A stretch of DNA of 64,000 bases from Pseudomonas fluorescens (GTDB lineage: Bacteria; Pseudomonadota; Gammaproteobacteria; Pseudomonadales; Pseudomonadaceae), in contig NZ_CABVII010000017.1 in assembly GCF_902497995.1 (NCBI RefSeq), positions 62,001 through 126,000 of the forward strand, read 5' to 3'. The position numbers and the translations under genes are program-made. This document shows positions 36,206-44,242 of the stretch, piece after piece; position 1 is the first letter of the stretch; each line of letters opens with the position of its first letter. The notes under the pieces were generated by a model, which was not told where the DNA came from, ran no database searches, and was given only the letters and a program-made list of their open reading frames with translations.

Positions 36206-37432
36206 ATGCCCCACACCCAATTTCGCACTCACTGGACAGAGGCGTTGGTCAAGGGTGAGATCGGCTTGCACCAGTTGCCTGCGACGCTGTCACGCAAGGA
36301 AGCCTCTCGCGTGCGGCGTGAGGCTTTGCAACGTATCACTGGATCGCCGCTCGGCATGATCGGTGACTACACCTTCGATGCGCAGCGCGCCAAGTGCGAG
36401 AACTTTATCGGTGCCATTCAGATTCCCGTGGGGGTCGCCGGCCCCCTGCTGGTCAATGGCCGGGCCATCACCGCTCGAGAACCGGTTTATGCACCGCTTG
36501 CCACCACCGAAGGCGCGTTGATCGCCAGTGTTTCCAGGGGATGCAGCGCGTTGCGTGCTGCCGGAGGTGCGGTGGTCCGGGTCGACGATGTGGGGATCAC
36601 TCGAGCACCGGTCTTTCGCTCCAGCGGCATCATCCAGACCCAGGCTTTCCTGGCCTGGGTACAAACCCACTTCGACGAGATCAAACAACTGTGCGAGCAG
36701 GACAGCCACCACCTGACGTTGCAGGACATCGCACCGGCTGCGGTTGGCTGCACGATCTATCTGCGTTTTCGCTTCAACAGCGCCGATGCAATGGGCATGA
36801 ATATGGCGAGCATCGCTTGCGACAGAGCCATCACTGAACTGATTAGCCCCGCAACGGGCGTACCCTGCATCAGCATATCGGGCAATTACTGCACCGACAA
36901 AAAACCAGCGATGGTTAACTTCCTCAATGGTCGGGGTAAACGCATTTATGCCGAAGCCTGCCTGAGCTCCGATATCGTGCGCGACATCCTGAAAACCGAT
37001 GCCGCATCGCTGTGTGAGGTCCAATACCGCAAGAACTTGCTCGGTTCGGCCATGGCGGGGGCGATTGGCTGTAACGCCCATCACGCAAATATTCTTGCAG
37101 CCTTTTTTATCGCCACTGGACAAGACGTCGCTCAAGTGGCGGAAAGTGCCATGGGAATAACCTGCATCGAAGACAGGGGAAATGGGGCCCTGTATGCGTC
37201 AATCCTGTTGCCGGATACGCCCTTGGGCACCGTCGGTGGCGGTACCGGCCTCTGTACCCAACGAGAAGCGCTGGCATTGATGGGGATTGTTCCGGGGGCC
37301 AAGGCACCGGGCGTCGACACGTTGCGCCTGGCAGAAATACTCGGCGCACTGGTGTTGGCCGGTGAACTGTCGATCATGGCTGCCCAGGCGTCTCATCACC
37401 TGGTCCAGGCCCATGTGCAACTGGGCCGCTGA
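36206..37432 (+). CDS. Hydroxymethylglutaryl-CoA reductase, class I type
   Basis: 408 residues from ATG 36206, which has GGAG six bases upstream; TTG 36194 is an artefactual extension. Class I features are clear: IPVGVAGPL, ATTEGALIASVSRGCSAL, DAMGMNMAS, SGNYCTDKKPAMVN and GTVGGGT. The catalytic set is visible: Glu102 (TTEG), Lys232 (TDKKP), Asp307 (GQDVAQ) and His397 (SHHLVQAH). It reduces HMG-CoA to mevalonate with two NAD(P)H. No membrane segment is present, unlike eukaryotic enzymes. The TDKKP motif sets it apart from the degradative class II enzyme of P. mevalonii. Three bases separate it from the kinase gene. Confidence 0.93.
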   Translation: MPHTQFRTHWTEALVKGEIGLHQLPATLSRKEASRVRREALQRITGSPLGMIGDYTFDAQRAKCENFIGAIQIPVGVAGPLLVNGRAITAREPVYAPLATTEGALIASVSRGCSALRAAGGAVVRVDDVGITRAPVFRSSGIIQTQAFLAWVQTHFDEIKQLCEQDSHHLTLQDIAPAAVGCTIYLRFRFNSADAMGMNMASIACDRAITELISPATGVPCISISGNYCTDKKPAMVNFLNGRGKRIYAEACLSSDIVRDILKTDAASLCEVQYRKNLLGSAMAGAIGCNAHHANILAAFFIATGQDVAQVAESAMGITCIEDRGNGALYASILLPDTPLGTVGGGTGLCTQREALALMGIVPGAKAPGVDTLRLAEILGALVLAGELSIMAAQASHHLVQAHVQLGR

Positions 37433-37435
37433 ACA

Positions 37436-38488
37436 ATGACATCGACGATCATCCAGGCGCGCGCGCCCGGCAAAATAATCCTGATGGGTGAGCACGCCGT
37501 GCTGCACGGTTGCCCTGCAATTGCCACTTCGCTGGGCCTGTATTGCACTATCAACGTGCGACCGCGTGAGGACGGGCGGATAGAGCTGCAGTTGCCCGAT
37601 CTCAACCTTCATCGGTGTTACACGTTTCAAACCGTGCTCGACTACGTTAGACGCGTGCGCCAATCGTCCGCGCAGGGTTTTGCCTATGGGGAGGGAACCG
37701 ACGCCGATCATCTGGTCAAATGCGCCATCGGCGAAATTCTGCTCAGGCTGGCACCTGAAGACTGGCGAGGTTTTTCTCTTCGAGTGGAATCGAGCATTCC
37801 AGCCAACGCCGGATTCGGCAGTTCGGGTGCATTGGCCGTCAGCCTGGCAGCGGCGCTTTTGCGTTTTTTCAACCTGAAACCGCCCCGACACCCGCTGGAG
37901 CCGCTGGAGCCGCTGGCGATGAGTATCGAACGCTACCAGCACGGCCAACCGTCGGGGATCGATCACAACACCAGCCTCCGGGGTTCGACTGTCGAACGGC
38001 GGCCCATGGCAAATGGCAGTTTCAAGCTGATTTCCTGGCCCAAAAGTGCGGCGTGGCTGCAATTGCGCGACGTCGAACTCTACGACACCGGTACCGCTCG
38101 CGAGAGTACGGGACAGGTGATCGCCGCCACCCGCTACCGGCTCGAAGGCCCCGACAATCCGCTGCTGGAAAGCATGCGCCACAGTGCCGAACGCTTTCGA
38201 AGTCTGTTGCAACGGCCCGTCCTGATGCCCGAAACCCTCAAGCACTTGCTACGTGACTATGAACAGGCGCTGGAGTGTCTCGGCGTGGTGCCGAAGAAGA
38301 TTGCCAAGGTCATTCGGGCCATCGAAAGGGTCGGCGGCGCGGCAAAAATCTGTGGCGCCGGTGCGCTCTCCGGGGACCAGGCTGGCGCGCTCCTGGTGAT
38401 CGGCGCACCTGCGCTACCGGAACTGGCGCAATTTCGCAGAATCAACGCGCCACTGGCCGTCGATGGTTTGCAGGTCAGCGAAACATGA
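37436..38488 (+). CDS. Mevalonate kinase (GHMP family)
   Basis: 350 residues. GHMP motif 1 is APGKIILMGEHAVLHGCPAI, the ATP loop is IPANAGFGSSGALAVSLAAA, the catalytic Asp is in GQPSGIDHNTS, and motif 3 is KICGAGALSGDQAGALLV, somewhat unlike the usual KxTGAGGGG. It should phosphorylate mevalonate at O-5 with ATP. The start follows the reductase stop by three bases, and the stop overlaps the decarboxylase start (ATGA), so it is firmly part of a three-gene operon. Because the glycine-rich third motif is altered, substrate or kinetics may differ from standard enzymes. Confidence 0.88.
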   Translation: MTSTIIQARAPGKIILMGEHAVLHGCPAIATSLGLYCTINVRPREDGRIELQLPDLNLHRCYTFQTVLDYVRRVRQSSAQGFAYGEGTDADHLVKCAIGEILLRLAPEDWRGFSLRVESSIPANAGFGSSGALAVSLAAALLRFFNLKPPRHPLEPLEPLAMSIERYQHGQPSGIDHNTSLRGSTVERRPMANGSFKLISWPKSAAWLQLRDVELYDTGTARESTGQVIAATRYRLEGPDNPLLESMRHSAERFRSLLQRPVLMPETLKHLLRDYEQALECLGVVPKKIAKVIRAIERVGGAAKICGAGALSGDQAGALLVIGAPALPELAQFRRINAPLAVDGLQVSET

Positions 38489-39486
38489 ATAAGGTGAGCG
38501 TCTCCTCGCCAAGCAATATCGCGCTGATCAAATACTGGGGCATGAGTGATGCGCAACGGACTTTGCCCAACAATGCCTCTCTCTCGATGACCCTGAACCA
38601 GTGCGTCAGCTACTGCACGTTAGCGCGGCAAACGAGCGGCACGAGCGATGAAATTTTGTGGAAAACAGCCAGCGGTTCACTGATACCTGCTCAAGCGTCC
38701 ATGCGCCGCGGGATCGAACAGCATCTCCAGCAATTGCGTCAACACTTCGACGACTGGCAGCCGTTGCGCATTGCAACCGTCAACAGCTTCCCGACCGGTG
38801 CGGGCATTGCCTCATCGGCCTCCGGATTCAGTGCGCTGGCACTGGCGTTCGCGTTGCGCTGTGGGCAATCGCTCAATAGTCCCGACCTCAGCCAACTGGC
38901 GCGTTTGTCCGGCTCCGGCTCGGCAGCGCGCTCGGTCATAGGCGGGTTCGTGCAGTGGCCAGGACATCCTGGACAACCGCAATGCCCCGCAGAACAGTTC
39001 GCACCCGCGCAGCACTGGCCACTGCATGACTTGATCGCTGTCGTCGATGCCGGGCACAAAGACATCAGCTCCCGACAAGGCCATCGCCTCGCCGCCAGCA
39101 GCCCCTTTTACCCGGCTCGGCTGAGCCTGTTGCCCGAACGGCTGAACACCCTCCGCGAAGCCATCCTGAACCGCGACTTCGACACATTGGCCGATACCGT
39201 GGAGCGCGAAGCCGTGGAAATGCACATGATCGCCATGACTTCACAGCCACCGATCTTCTACTGGCAACCGGTGACGCTGGAGATTCTGGCACGGGTTCGA
39301 CAACTGCGGCGCGAAGGTCTGCAAGTGTGCGCAACGGTGGACGCCGGCCCCAATGTGCATGTGCTGTGCACGTTGCAAGATGTCTCGGCTGTATTTACGG
39401 CGTTGCGAAAATTGCCGGGGGTAGAGCAATGGATCTTCGACCAGGCGGGCGATGGTCCGAGGCAGTTGGCGCACCATCTGTTTTGA
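38485..39486 (+). CDS. Mevalonate-diphosphate decarboxylase-like GHMP enzyme
   Basis: 333 residues from ATG 38485 (the frame is open further upstream within the kinase gene). Family motifs: SSPSNIALIKYWG at 8-19, NASLSMTL, SFPTGAGIASSASGFSALAL, SGSGSAARSVIGGFVQW, and DAGPNVHVLC. The Lys16-Arg-Asp set proposed for phosphorylation and decarboxylation (in ALIKYWG, AARSV and VDAGPN) is intact. The Lys that usually follows KYWG is Met20. The standard reaction converts mevalonate-5-diphosphate to isopentenyl diphosphate. With no phosphomevalonate kinase nearby, a monophosphate substrate should be considered. Confidence 0.85.
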   Translation: MNKVSVSSPSNIALIKYWGMSDAQRTLPNNASLSMTLNQCVSYCTLARQTSGTSDEILWKTASGSLIPAQASMRRGIEQHLQQLRQHFDDWQPLRIATVNSFPTGAGIASSASGFSALALAFALRCGQSLNSPDLSQLARLSGSGSAARSVIGGFVQWPGHPGQPQCPAEQFAPAQHWPLHDLIAVVDAGHKDISSRQGHRLAASSPFYPARLSLLPERLNTLREAILNRDFDTLADTVEREAVEMHMIAMTSQPPIFYWQPVTLEILARVRQLRREGLQVCATVDAGPNVHVLCTLQDVSAVFTALRKLPGVEQWIFDQAGDGPRQLAHHLF

Positions 39487-39552
39487 ACCAACCACACCGA
39501 CGATTTACGACCTGTCCAAACCCTGAACACACACCCGGAAATGTCCCCTGCC

Positions 39553-39581
39553 ATTGAAACCACCCCCCACCTGCCCCATCT
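39553..39581 (+). promoter_or_regulatory. Sigma-32-type heat-shock promoter of the lon-like gene
   Basis: ATTGAAA (39553-39559) and CCCCATCT (39574-39581), 14 bases apart, match the heat-shock consensus CTTGAAA-N11-16-CCCCATNT at nearly every position. It lies 31 bases before the ATG of the Lon-type protease, as expected for a heat-inducible protease gene. Confidence 0.7.
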
Positions 39582-39611
39582 AAGACCCATACCCCATTGC
39601 GCAGGTGCCCC

Positions 39612-42029
39612 ATGAGCGACCAGCAAGAATTCCCTGAAGACCCCAGCGAATACGCCGACCCAGAGAGCGCCGAACGTTGCTCCACCGGCAAAGGCCTCGC
39701 CCTGCCAGGCCAGAACCTGCCGGACAAGGTCTACATCATCCCGATCCACAACCGCCCGTTCTTCCCGGCCCAGGTACTGCCGGTCATCGTCAATGAAGAG
39801 CCCTGGGCGGAAACCCTGGATCTGGTCAGCAAATCCGATCACCACTGCCTGGCCCTGTTCTACATGGACACGCCCCAGGAAGACCCACGTCATTTCGACA
39901 CCTCGGCCCTGCCGCTCTACGGCACGCTGGTCAAGGTGCATCACGCCAGCCGCGAAAACGGCAAGCTGCAATTCGTCGCCCAGGGCCTGACTCGCGTGCG
40001 TCTCAAGACCTGGCTCAAGCACCATCGCCCGCCGTATCTGGTGGAAGTCGAATACCCGCACCAACCCACCGAGCCTACCGACGAGGTCAAGGCCTACGGC
40101 ATGGCGATGATCAACGCGATCAAGGAGCTGCTGCCGCTCAATCCGCTGTACAGCGAAGAGTTGAAGAACTACCTCAATCGCTTCAGCCCCAACGACCCGT
40201 CGCCGCTGACCGACTTCGCCGCCGCACTCACTTCGGCGACCGGCAGTGAACTGCAGGAAGTGCTCGACTGCGTGCCGATGCTCAAGCGCATGGAGAAAGT
40301 CCTGCCGATGCTGCGCAAGGAAGTCGAGGTTGCGCGCCTGCAGAAAGAGATTTCTGCCGAGGTTAACCGCAAGATCGGCGAGCATCAGCGCGAGTTCTTC
40401 CTCAAGGAGCAGTTGAAGGTCATTCAGCAAGAGCTGGGGCTGACCAAGGACGACCGCAGCGCCGACATCGAACAGTTCGAGCAGCGCCTGGAAGGCAAGG
40501 TGTTGCCGGCCCAGGCGCAAAAACGCATCGACGAGGAAATGAACAAGCTGTCGATTCTCGAGACCGGCTCGCCGGAGTATGCGGTGACCCGCAACTACCT
40601 TGACTGGGCGACCTCGGTGCCGTGGGGCGTGTACGGCGAGGACAAACTCGACCTCAAGCACGCGCGCAAGGTGCTGGACAAACACCACGCCGGACTCGAC
40701 GACATCAAGGACCGCATTCTTGAATTTCTCGCGGTCGGTGCCTATAAGGGCGAGATCAGCGGTTCCATCGTGTTGCTGGTGGGCCCGCCGGGCGTGGGCA
40801 AGACCAGCGTCGGCAAATCCATCGCCGAATCCCTGGGCCGGCCGTTCTACCGCTTCAGCCTCGGCGGCATGCGCGACGAAGCCGAGATCAAGGGCCACCG
40901 TCGTACCTACATCGGCGCACAGCCGGGCAAACTCGTCCATGCGTTGAAAGACGTCGAAGTGATGAACCCGGTGATCATGCTCGACGAGATCGACAAAATG
41001 GGCCAGAGCTACCAGGGCGATCCGGCCTCGGCGCTGCTGGAAACCCTCGACCCGGAACAGAACGTCGAATTCCTCGACCACTACCTGGACTTGCGCCTGG
41101 ACTTGTCGAAAGTGCTGTTCATCTGCACCGCCAACACCCTGGACTCGATCCCCGGCCCGTTGCTGGACCGGATGGAAGTGATTCGCCTGTCGGGCTACAT
41201 CACCGAAGAAAAAATCGCCATCGCCAAGCGTCACCTGTGGCCCAAGCAGCTTGAGAAAGCCGGTGTGTCCAAAGGCAGCCTGGCCATCAGCGACAGCGCA
41301 CTCAAAGCCTTGATCGACGGCTACGCCCGTGAAGCCGGGGTTCGCCAGTTGGAAAAACAACTGGGCAAACTGGTGCGCAAGGCTGTGGTAAAGCTGATCG
41401 ACGAGCCGAAAGCAGTGATCAAAATTGCGCCGAAAGACCTCGAAGCCTCACTCGGTCATCCGGTGTTCCGCAACGAACAAGTGCTGTCGGGTACTGGCGT
41501 GATCACAGGTCTGGCCTGGACCAGCATGGGTGGTGCGACCTTGCCGATCGAAGCGACGCGGATTCACACGTTGAACCGTGGCTTCAAACTCACCGGGCAA
41601 CTGGGCGACGTGATGAAAGAGTCGGCAGAAATCGCCTACAGCTACGTCAGCTCCAATCTGAAGTCGTTTGGCGGTGATCCGAAGTTCTTCGACGAGGCCT
41701 TCGTCCACCTCCACGTTCCTGAAGGCGCGACCCCGAAAGACGGCCCGAGCGCTGGCGTGACCATGGCCAGCGCCCTGCTGTCCCTGGCCCGCAACCAGCC
41801 GCCGAAGAAAGGCGTGGCCATGACCGGCGAACTGACGCTGACCGGGCATGTATTGCCGATTGGCGGGGTGCGCGAGAAGGTGATTGCGGCGCGGCGGCAG
41901 AAGATCTTTGAGTTGATCCTGCCGGAGCCGAATCGCGGAAGCTTTGACGAGTTGCCGGATTATCTGAAAGAAGGGATTACCGTGCACTTTGCCAAGCGCT
42001 TTGCGGATGTGGCAAAGGTGTTGTTCTAA
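39612..42029 (+). CDS. Lon-type ATP-dependent protease, second copy (AsrA-like)
   Basis: 805 residues from ATG 39612; the upstream TTG at 39597 is less likely. N-terminal substrate-binding LON domain (IIPIHNRPFFPAQVLPVIV), coiled region, AAA+ module with Walker A GPPGVGKTSVGKS and Walker B IMLDEIDKMG, and protease domain with the Ser-Lys dyad in KDGPSAGVTMA and GGVREKVIAARR. It degrades misfolded and regulatory proteins in the cytosol. Its divergence from the housekeeping Lon and its LON domain wording match AsrA of P. aeruginosa (PA0779), linked to stress and aminoglycoside response. It is monocistronic, with a heat-shock promoter and a strong terminator. Confidence 0.9.
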   Translation: MSDQQEFPEDPSEYADPESAERCSTGKGLALPGQNLPDKVYIIPIHNRPFFPAQVLPVIVNEEPWAETLDLVSKSDHHCLALFYMDTPQEDPRHFDTSALPLYGTLVKVHHASRENGKLQFVAQGLTRVRLKTWLKHHRPPYLVEVEYPHQPTEPTDEVKAYGMAMINAIKELLPLNPLYSEELKNYLNRFSPNDPSPLTDFAAALTSATGSELQEVLDCVPMLKRMEKVLPMLRKEVEVARLQKEISAEVNRKIGEHQREFFLKEQLKVIQQELGLTKDDRSADIEQFEQRLEGKVLPAQAQKRIDEEMNKLSILETGSPEYAVTRNYLDWATSVPWGVYGEDKLDLKHARKVLDKHHAGLDDIKDRILEFLAVGAYKGEISGSIVLLVGPPGVGKTSVGKSIAESLGRPFYRFSLGGMRDEAEIKGHRRTYIGAQPGKLVHALKDVEVMNPVIMLDEIDKMGQSYQGDPASALLETLDPEQNVEFLDHYLDLRLDLSKVLFICTANTLDSIPGPLLDRMEVIRLSGYITEEKIAIAKRHLWPKQLEKAGVSKGSLAISDSALKALIDGYAREAGVRQLEKQLGKLVRKAVVKLIDEPKAVIKIAPKDLEASLGHPVFRNEQVLSGTGVITGLAWTSMGGATLPIEATRIHTLNRGFKLTGQLGDVMKESAEIAYSYVSSNLKSFGGDPKFFDEAFVHLHVPEGATPKDGPSAGVTMASALLSLARNQPPKKGVAMTGELTLTGHVLPIGGVREKVIAARRQKIFELILPEPNRGSFDELPDYLKEGITVHFAKRFADVAKVLF

Positions 42030-42050
42030 GCCGGCAAACCCAATACTACA

Positions 42051-42080
42051 ACGGCCAGACTATTGTCTGGCCGTTCTTTT
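42051..42080 (+). terminator. Rho-independent terminator of the lon-like gene
   Basis: ACGGCCAGAC-TATT-GTCTGGCCGT is a perfect 10-base-pair stem with a 4-base loop followed by TCTTTTTG, 21 bases after the stop codon. Confidence 0.95.
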
Positions 42081-42203
42081 TGCATTGAACAACAGCATAT
42101 AAAATGAAACATCTTTACCGATAACCTATTAACTTTAACAGTATCCCGGGCTTATCACTGGCTATACATTCAGGGCTCCAACAATCCTTGAAGAGATAGA
42201 CCC

Positions 42204-42662
42204 ATGGATATCCAACAACGAAGAAGCCTTGTCGACAGTTGCATTAATGACGAAACAAAATTCCGCCGGTGCTGCCAGAAAAACTACTTGAGTGCCACCG
42301 TTCAGGACCGCGACACATTCAACTCTGAAGAGTTTTACGTCAGCGTCGGCTCCCGGGAAATTGTGGCTATTTTCAAAGCCGGCGAAAAAAACACCCCTCA
42401 AGATCGCGCTTTTGATATGTATCTGCCGAGAAGTATCGAATCCGGCACCTACCCATTAAACTCCCCAGATCAATTGATCCAGATCGCACTTACAGAAAAC
42501 TTTCCGGCTTATACCAGTTACTGGGCATTCAAGGGTGTAATGTACCTGTCCGTGAGCGCTGACAAGCAAAAGTACTCCGGCACATTCGATATCCACTTCA
42601 AAGATAAACAGAACTTTGAGTTTGCATCCCAAGGTACGTTTTCTTTTTCTACGAAACACTAA
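42204..42662 (+). CDS. Unrecognised 152-residue protein, low GC
   Basis: No family recognised. The frame opens MDIQQRRSLVDSCINDETKF after a plausible GAAGAGATAG ribosome binding site. There is no signal peptide or membrane helix. The C-terminal half (VMYLSVSADKQKYSGTFDIH, then FASQGTFSFSTKH) alternates polar and aromatic residues like a beta-sandwich. Two Cys pairs lie near the N-terminus (CINDETKFRRCC). Base composition is visibly AT-richer than the genes on either side, with codons such as AAA, ATT and GAA, which suggests recent acquisition. It stands alone between the lon terminator and a REPIN. Confidence 0.65.
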   Translation: MDIQQRRSLVDSCINDETKFRRCCQKNYLSATVQDRDTFNSEEFYVSVGSREIVAIFKAGEKNTPQDRAFDMYLPRSIESGTYPLNSPDQLIQIALTENFPAYTSYWAFKGVMYLSVSADKQKYSGTFDIHFKDKQNFEFASQGTFSFSTKH

Positions 42663-42767
42663 TCAAGCAGTTATCGGACAATCTGAAAAGAGTACTGCTC
42701 ACTTTGCCAAACACTGTACGAACGTGGCAAAAAATGTGTTCTGACGGTGATGTACTACCAGAACGAT

Positions 42768-42870
42768 CGCCTTCGCGGGCAAGCCTCGCTCCTACAGGGG
42801 TTGTGTGTTCGTCACAAAAAATGTGAACGACACACAACCCCTGTAGGAGCGAGGCTTGCCCGCGATGGCG
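42768..42870. repeat. Long-stem REPIN
   Basis: The left arm GCGGGCAAGCCTCGCTCCTA continues with CAGGGGTTGTGTGTTCG, and the right arm mirrors it (CACACAACCCCTGTAGGAGC then GAGGCTTGCCCGCG). Pairing thus extends about 35 base pairs with only slight mismatch near the tip, longer than in the ordinary REPINs here. Confidence 0.85.
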
Positions 42871-42980
42871 TCGGCACTCACAACTCAAATCCCAAGGCCC
42901 GCTGTAAGGTGTGGCTGTCACAATTTGTCTCATCTTCAGCTATGCTCGCCGTTCGTCGTGAACGCCGGAGCTGCTGACTT

Positions 42981-43373
42981 ATGTCCCCCACCCGCTTGTT
43001 TGTCCCCCTCGCCCTTGTCTTGCTGGCCGCGTGTGCCTCGCAACCGAAACAGAACGTGACCGTGGAAAAACAAAGCGAATGCCCGGTGCAACTGCACAGC
43101 GGGCAAAACCTGATCGTGATCCTGCCGAGCAACCCCACCACCGGTTACCGCTGGGCGATCCAGGATTCGGCCGGTGGCGTGTTGCGCGCACTGGGGCCAG
43201 AGGTGTATCGAAACCCGGAAGATGCCGGTGTCGTCGGTGCTGCCGGTGTGTCGACCTGGCGCTTTCAGGTGTTCGCCGCCGGCACGGGGCGCTTGCGTTT
43301 GACCTCCCAGCAGCCGTGGGCGCCGGAAGTACTGCCGGTTGAAACTTTCGACTGTGCGATCTCGGTTAACTGA
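42981..43373 (+). CDS. Chagasin-like (I42) protease-inhibitor lipoprotein
   Basis: 130 residues. Lipoprotein signal with lipobox LLAAC (LALVLLAACAS). The mature domain has the three I42 loops: NPTTGYRW, a G-rich loop (VGAAGVSTWRF) and PWAPEVLP. Such proteins inhibit papain-type cysteine proteases by inserting those loops in the active site. The lipobox implies membrane anchoring facing the periplasm or, if sorted, the surface. It is followed two bases later by the YhhN-like gene. RBS support before ATG 42981 is weak (GGAGCTGCTGACTT). Confidence 0.85.
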   Translation: MSPTRLFVPLALVLLAACASQPKQNVTVEKQSECPVQLHSGQNLIVILPSNPTTGYRWAIQDSAGGVLRALGPEVYRNPEDAGVVGAAGVSTWRFQVFAAGTGRLRLTSQQPWAPEVLPVETFDCAISVN

Positions 43374-43375
43374 TC

Positions 43376-44011
43376 TTGGGCTGGTTGATTCTGGCGCTGA
43401 TGGGCGCGGTGACGTTTCTCTACGGCCTGAATGTGCATGCCGTCTTGCTGTGCCTGTTGGTGAAGCCGTTGCCGGTACTGGCCTTGCTCGGTTGGCTGCA
43501 CGATGCACCGCCCAGCGAGTATCGACGCTGGATCAGCCTCGGATTGATGTTTTCCCTGCTCGGCGATGTGCTGCTGGCGTGGCCGGGGGATCTGTTTGTG
43601 TTTGGTCTCGGGGCCTTTTTGGTGGCCCATCTGGCCTATCTGAAAGCTTACTTGAGCGATTGTCGGCGGTTGGCGCTGTTGCCGCTGGTCATGGCCCTCG
43701 GCGTTGGCGCGGTGCTACTGGGGATTCTGATTTCCCATGGATTGGGGCCGTTGCTGATTCCCGTCATCGCTTATGGCTTGGCCATCAGCGCAATGCTCTG
43801 GCGCGCCTTGGCTCGACTCGGCAGCGCTGTGCCCAAGCGGTCGGCGGTGCTGGCGGCAGCCGGGGCGGTGGCGTTTGTGTTTTCGGACAGCGTGATTGGC
43901 ATCGACCGGTTTGTCGCGCCGTTCGATGCGGCGCCTTACGTGATCATCCTCAGCTATTGGCTGGGGCAATGGGGAATCACAGCGTCGGCGTTCAATCAGG
44001 AACCGCGCTGA
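43376..44011 (+). CDS. YhhN-family membrane protein (lysoplasmalogenase-like)
   Basis: 211 residues with seven to eight membrane helices. It shows the YhhN pattern: LVKPLPVLALLGWL, LMFSLLGDVLLAWPGDLFVFG (GDxxL), and VFSDSVIGIDRFVAPF near the end, with the conserved acidic residues of this family. Animal relatives (TMEM86) hydrolyse lysoplasmalogens; the bacterial role is not settled. The start appears to be TTG 43376, two bases after the stop of the inhibitor gene, so it is probably translated by coupling. Confidence 0.85.
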   Translation: MGWLILALMGAVTFLYGLNVHAVLLCLLVKPLPVLALLGWLHDAPPSEYRRWISLGLMFSLLGDVLLAWPGDLFVFGLGAFLVAHLAYLKAYLSDCRRLALLPLVMALGVGAVLLGILISHGLGPLLIPVIAYGLAISAMLWRALARLGSAVPKRSAVLAAAGAVAFVFSDSVIGIDRFVAPFDAAPYVIILSYWLGQWGITASAFNQEPR

Positions 44012-44013
44012 CC

Positions 44014-44115
44014 CCTTCGCGAGCAAGCCCGCTCCCACATTTGATCAGCGTTGAACACATTTCTTGTGTCCGACTCATAACTACTGTGGGAGCGGGCTTG
44101 CTCCGGGCGGCGTTC
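44014..44115. repeat. REPIN, interrupted right arm
   Basis: CTTCGCGAGCAAGCCCGCTC and inverted GTGGGAGCGGGCTTGCTCCG flank about 50 bases. The right arm is broken after GCTTGCTC by CGGGCGGCGTTCCGA before CGAAAGCGGCAT resumes, which looks like a small insertion. Confidence 0.8.
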
Positions 44116-44242
44116 CGACGAAAGCGGCATCACTGCACACGCAGACCTCAGAGCCTACCCCCGGTTTATCAGACAACCCGCGCATCCCCGCGCCAAGTTG
44201 GCTAAAATGCCGGCCTTTTCCACCTACGCCGCTGGAACCGCC

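Noticed and set aside
36206..37432. Degradative class II HMG-CoA reductase as in P. mevalonii
   Set aside because: The TDKKP motif and mevalonate kinase/decarboxylase neighbours point to the class I biosynthetic type.
39258..41360. 700-codon antisense frame across lon and the decarboxylase
   Set aside because: Shadow frame; the opposite strand carries conserved Lon and GHMP motifs.
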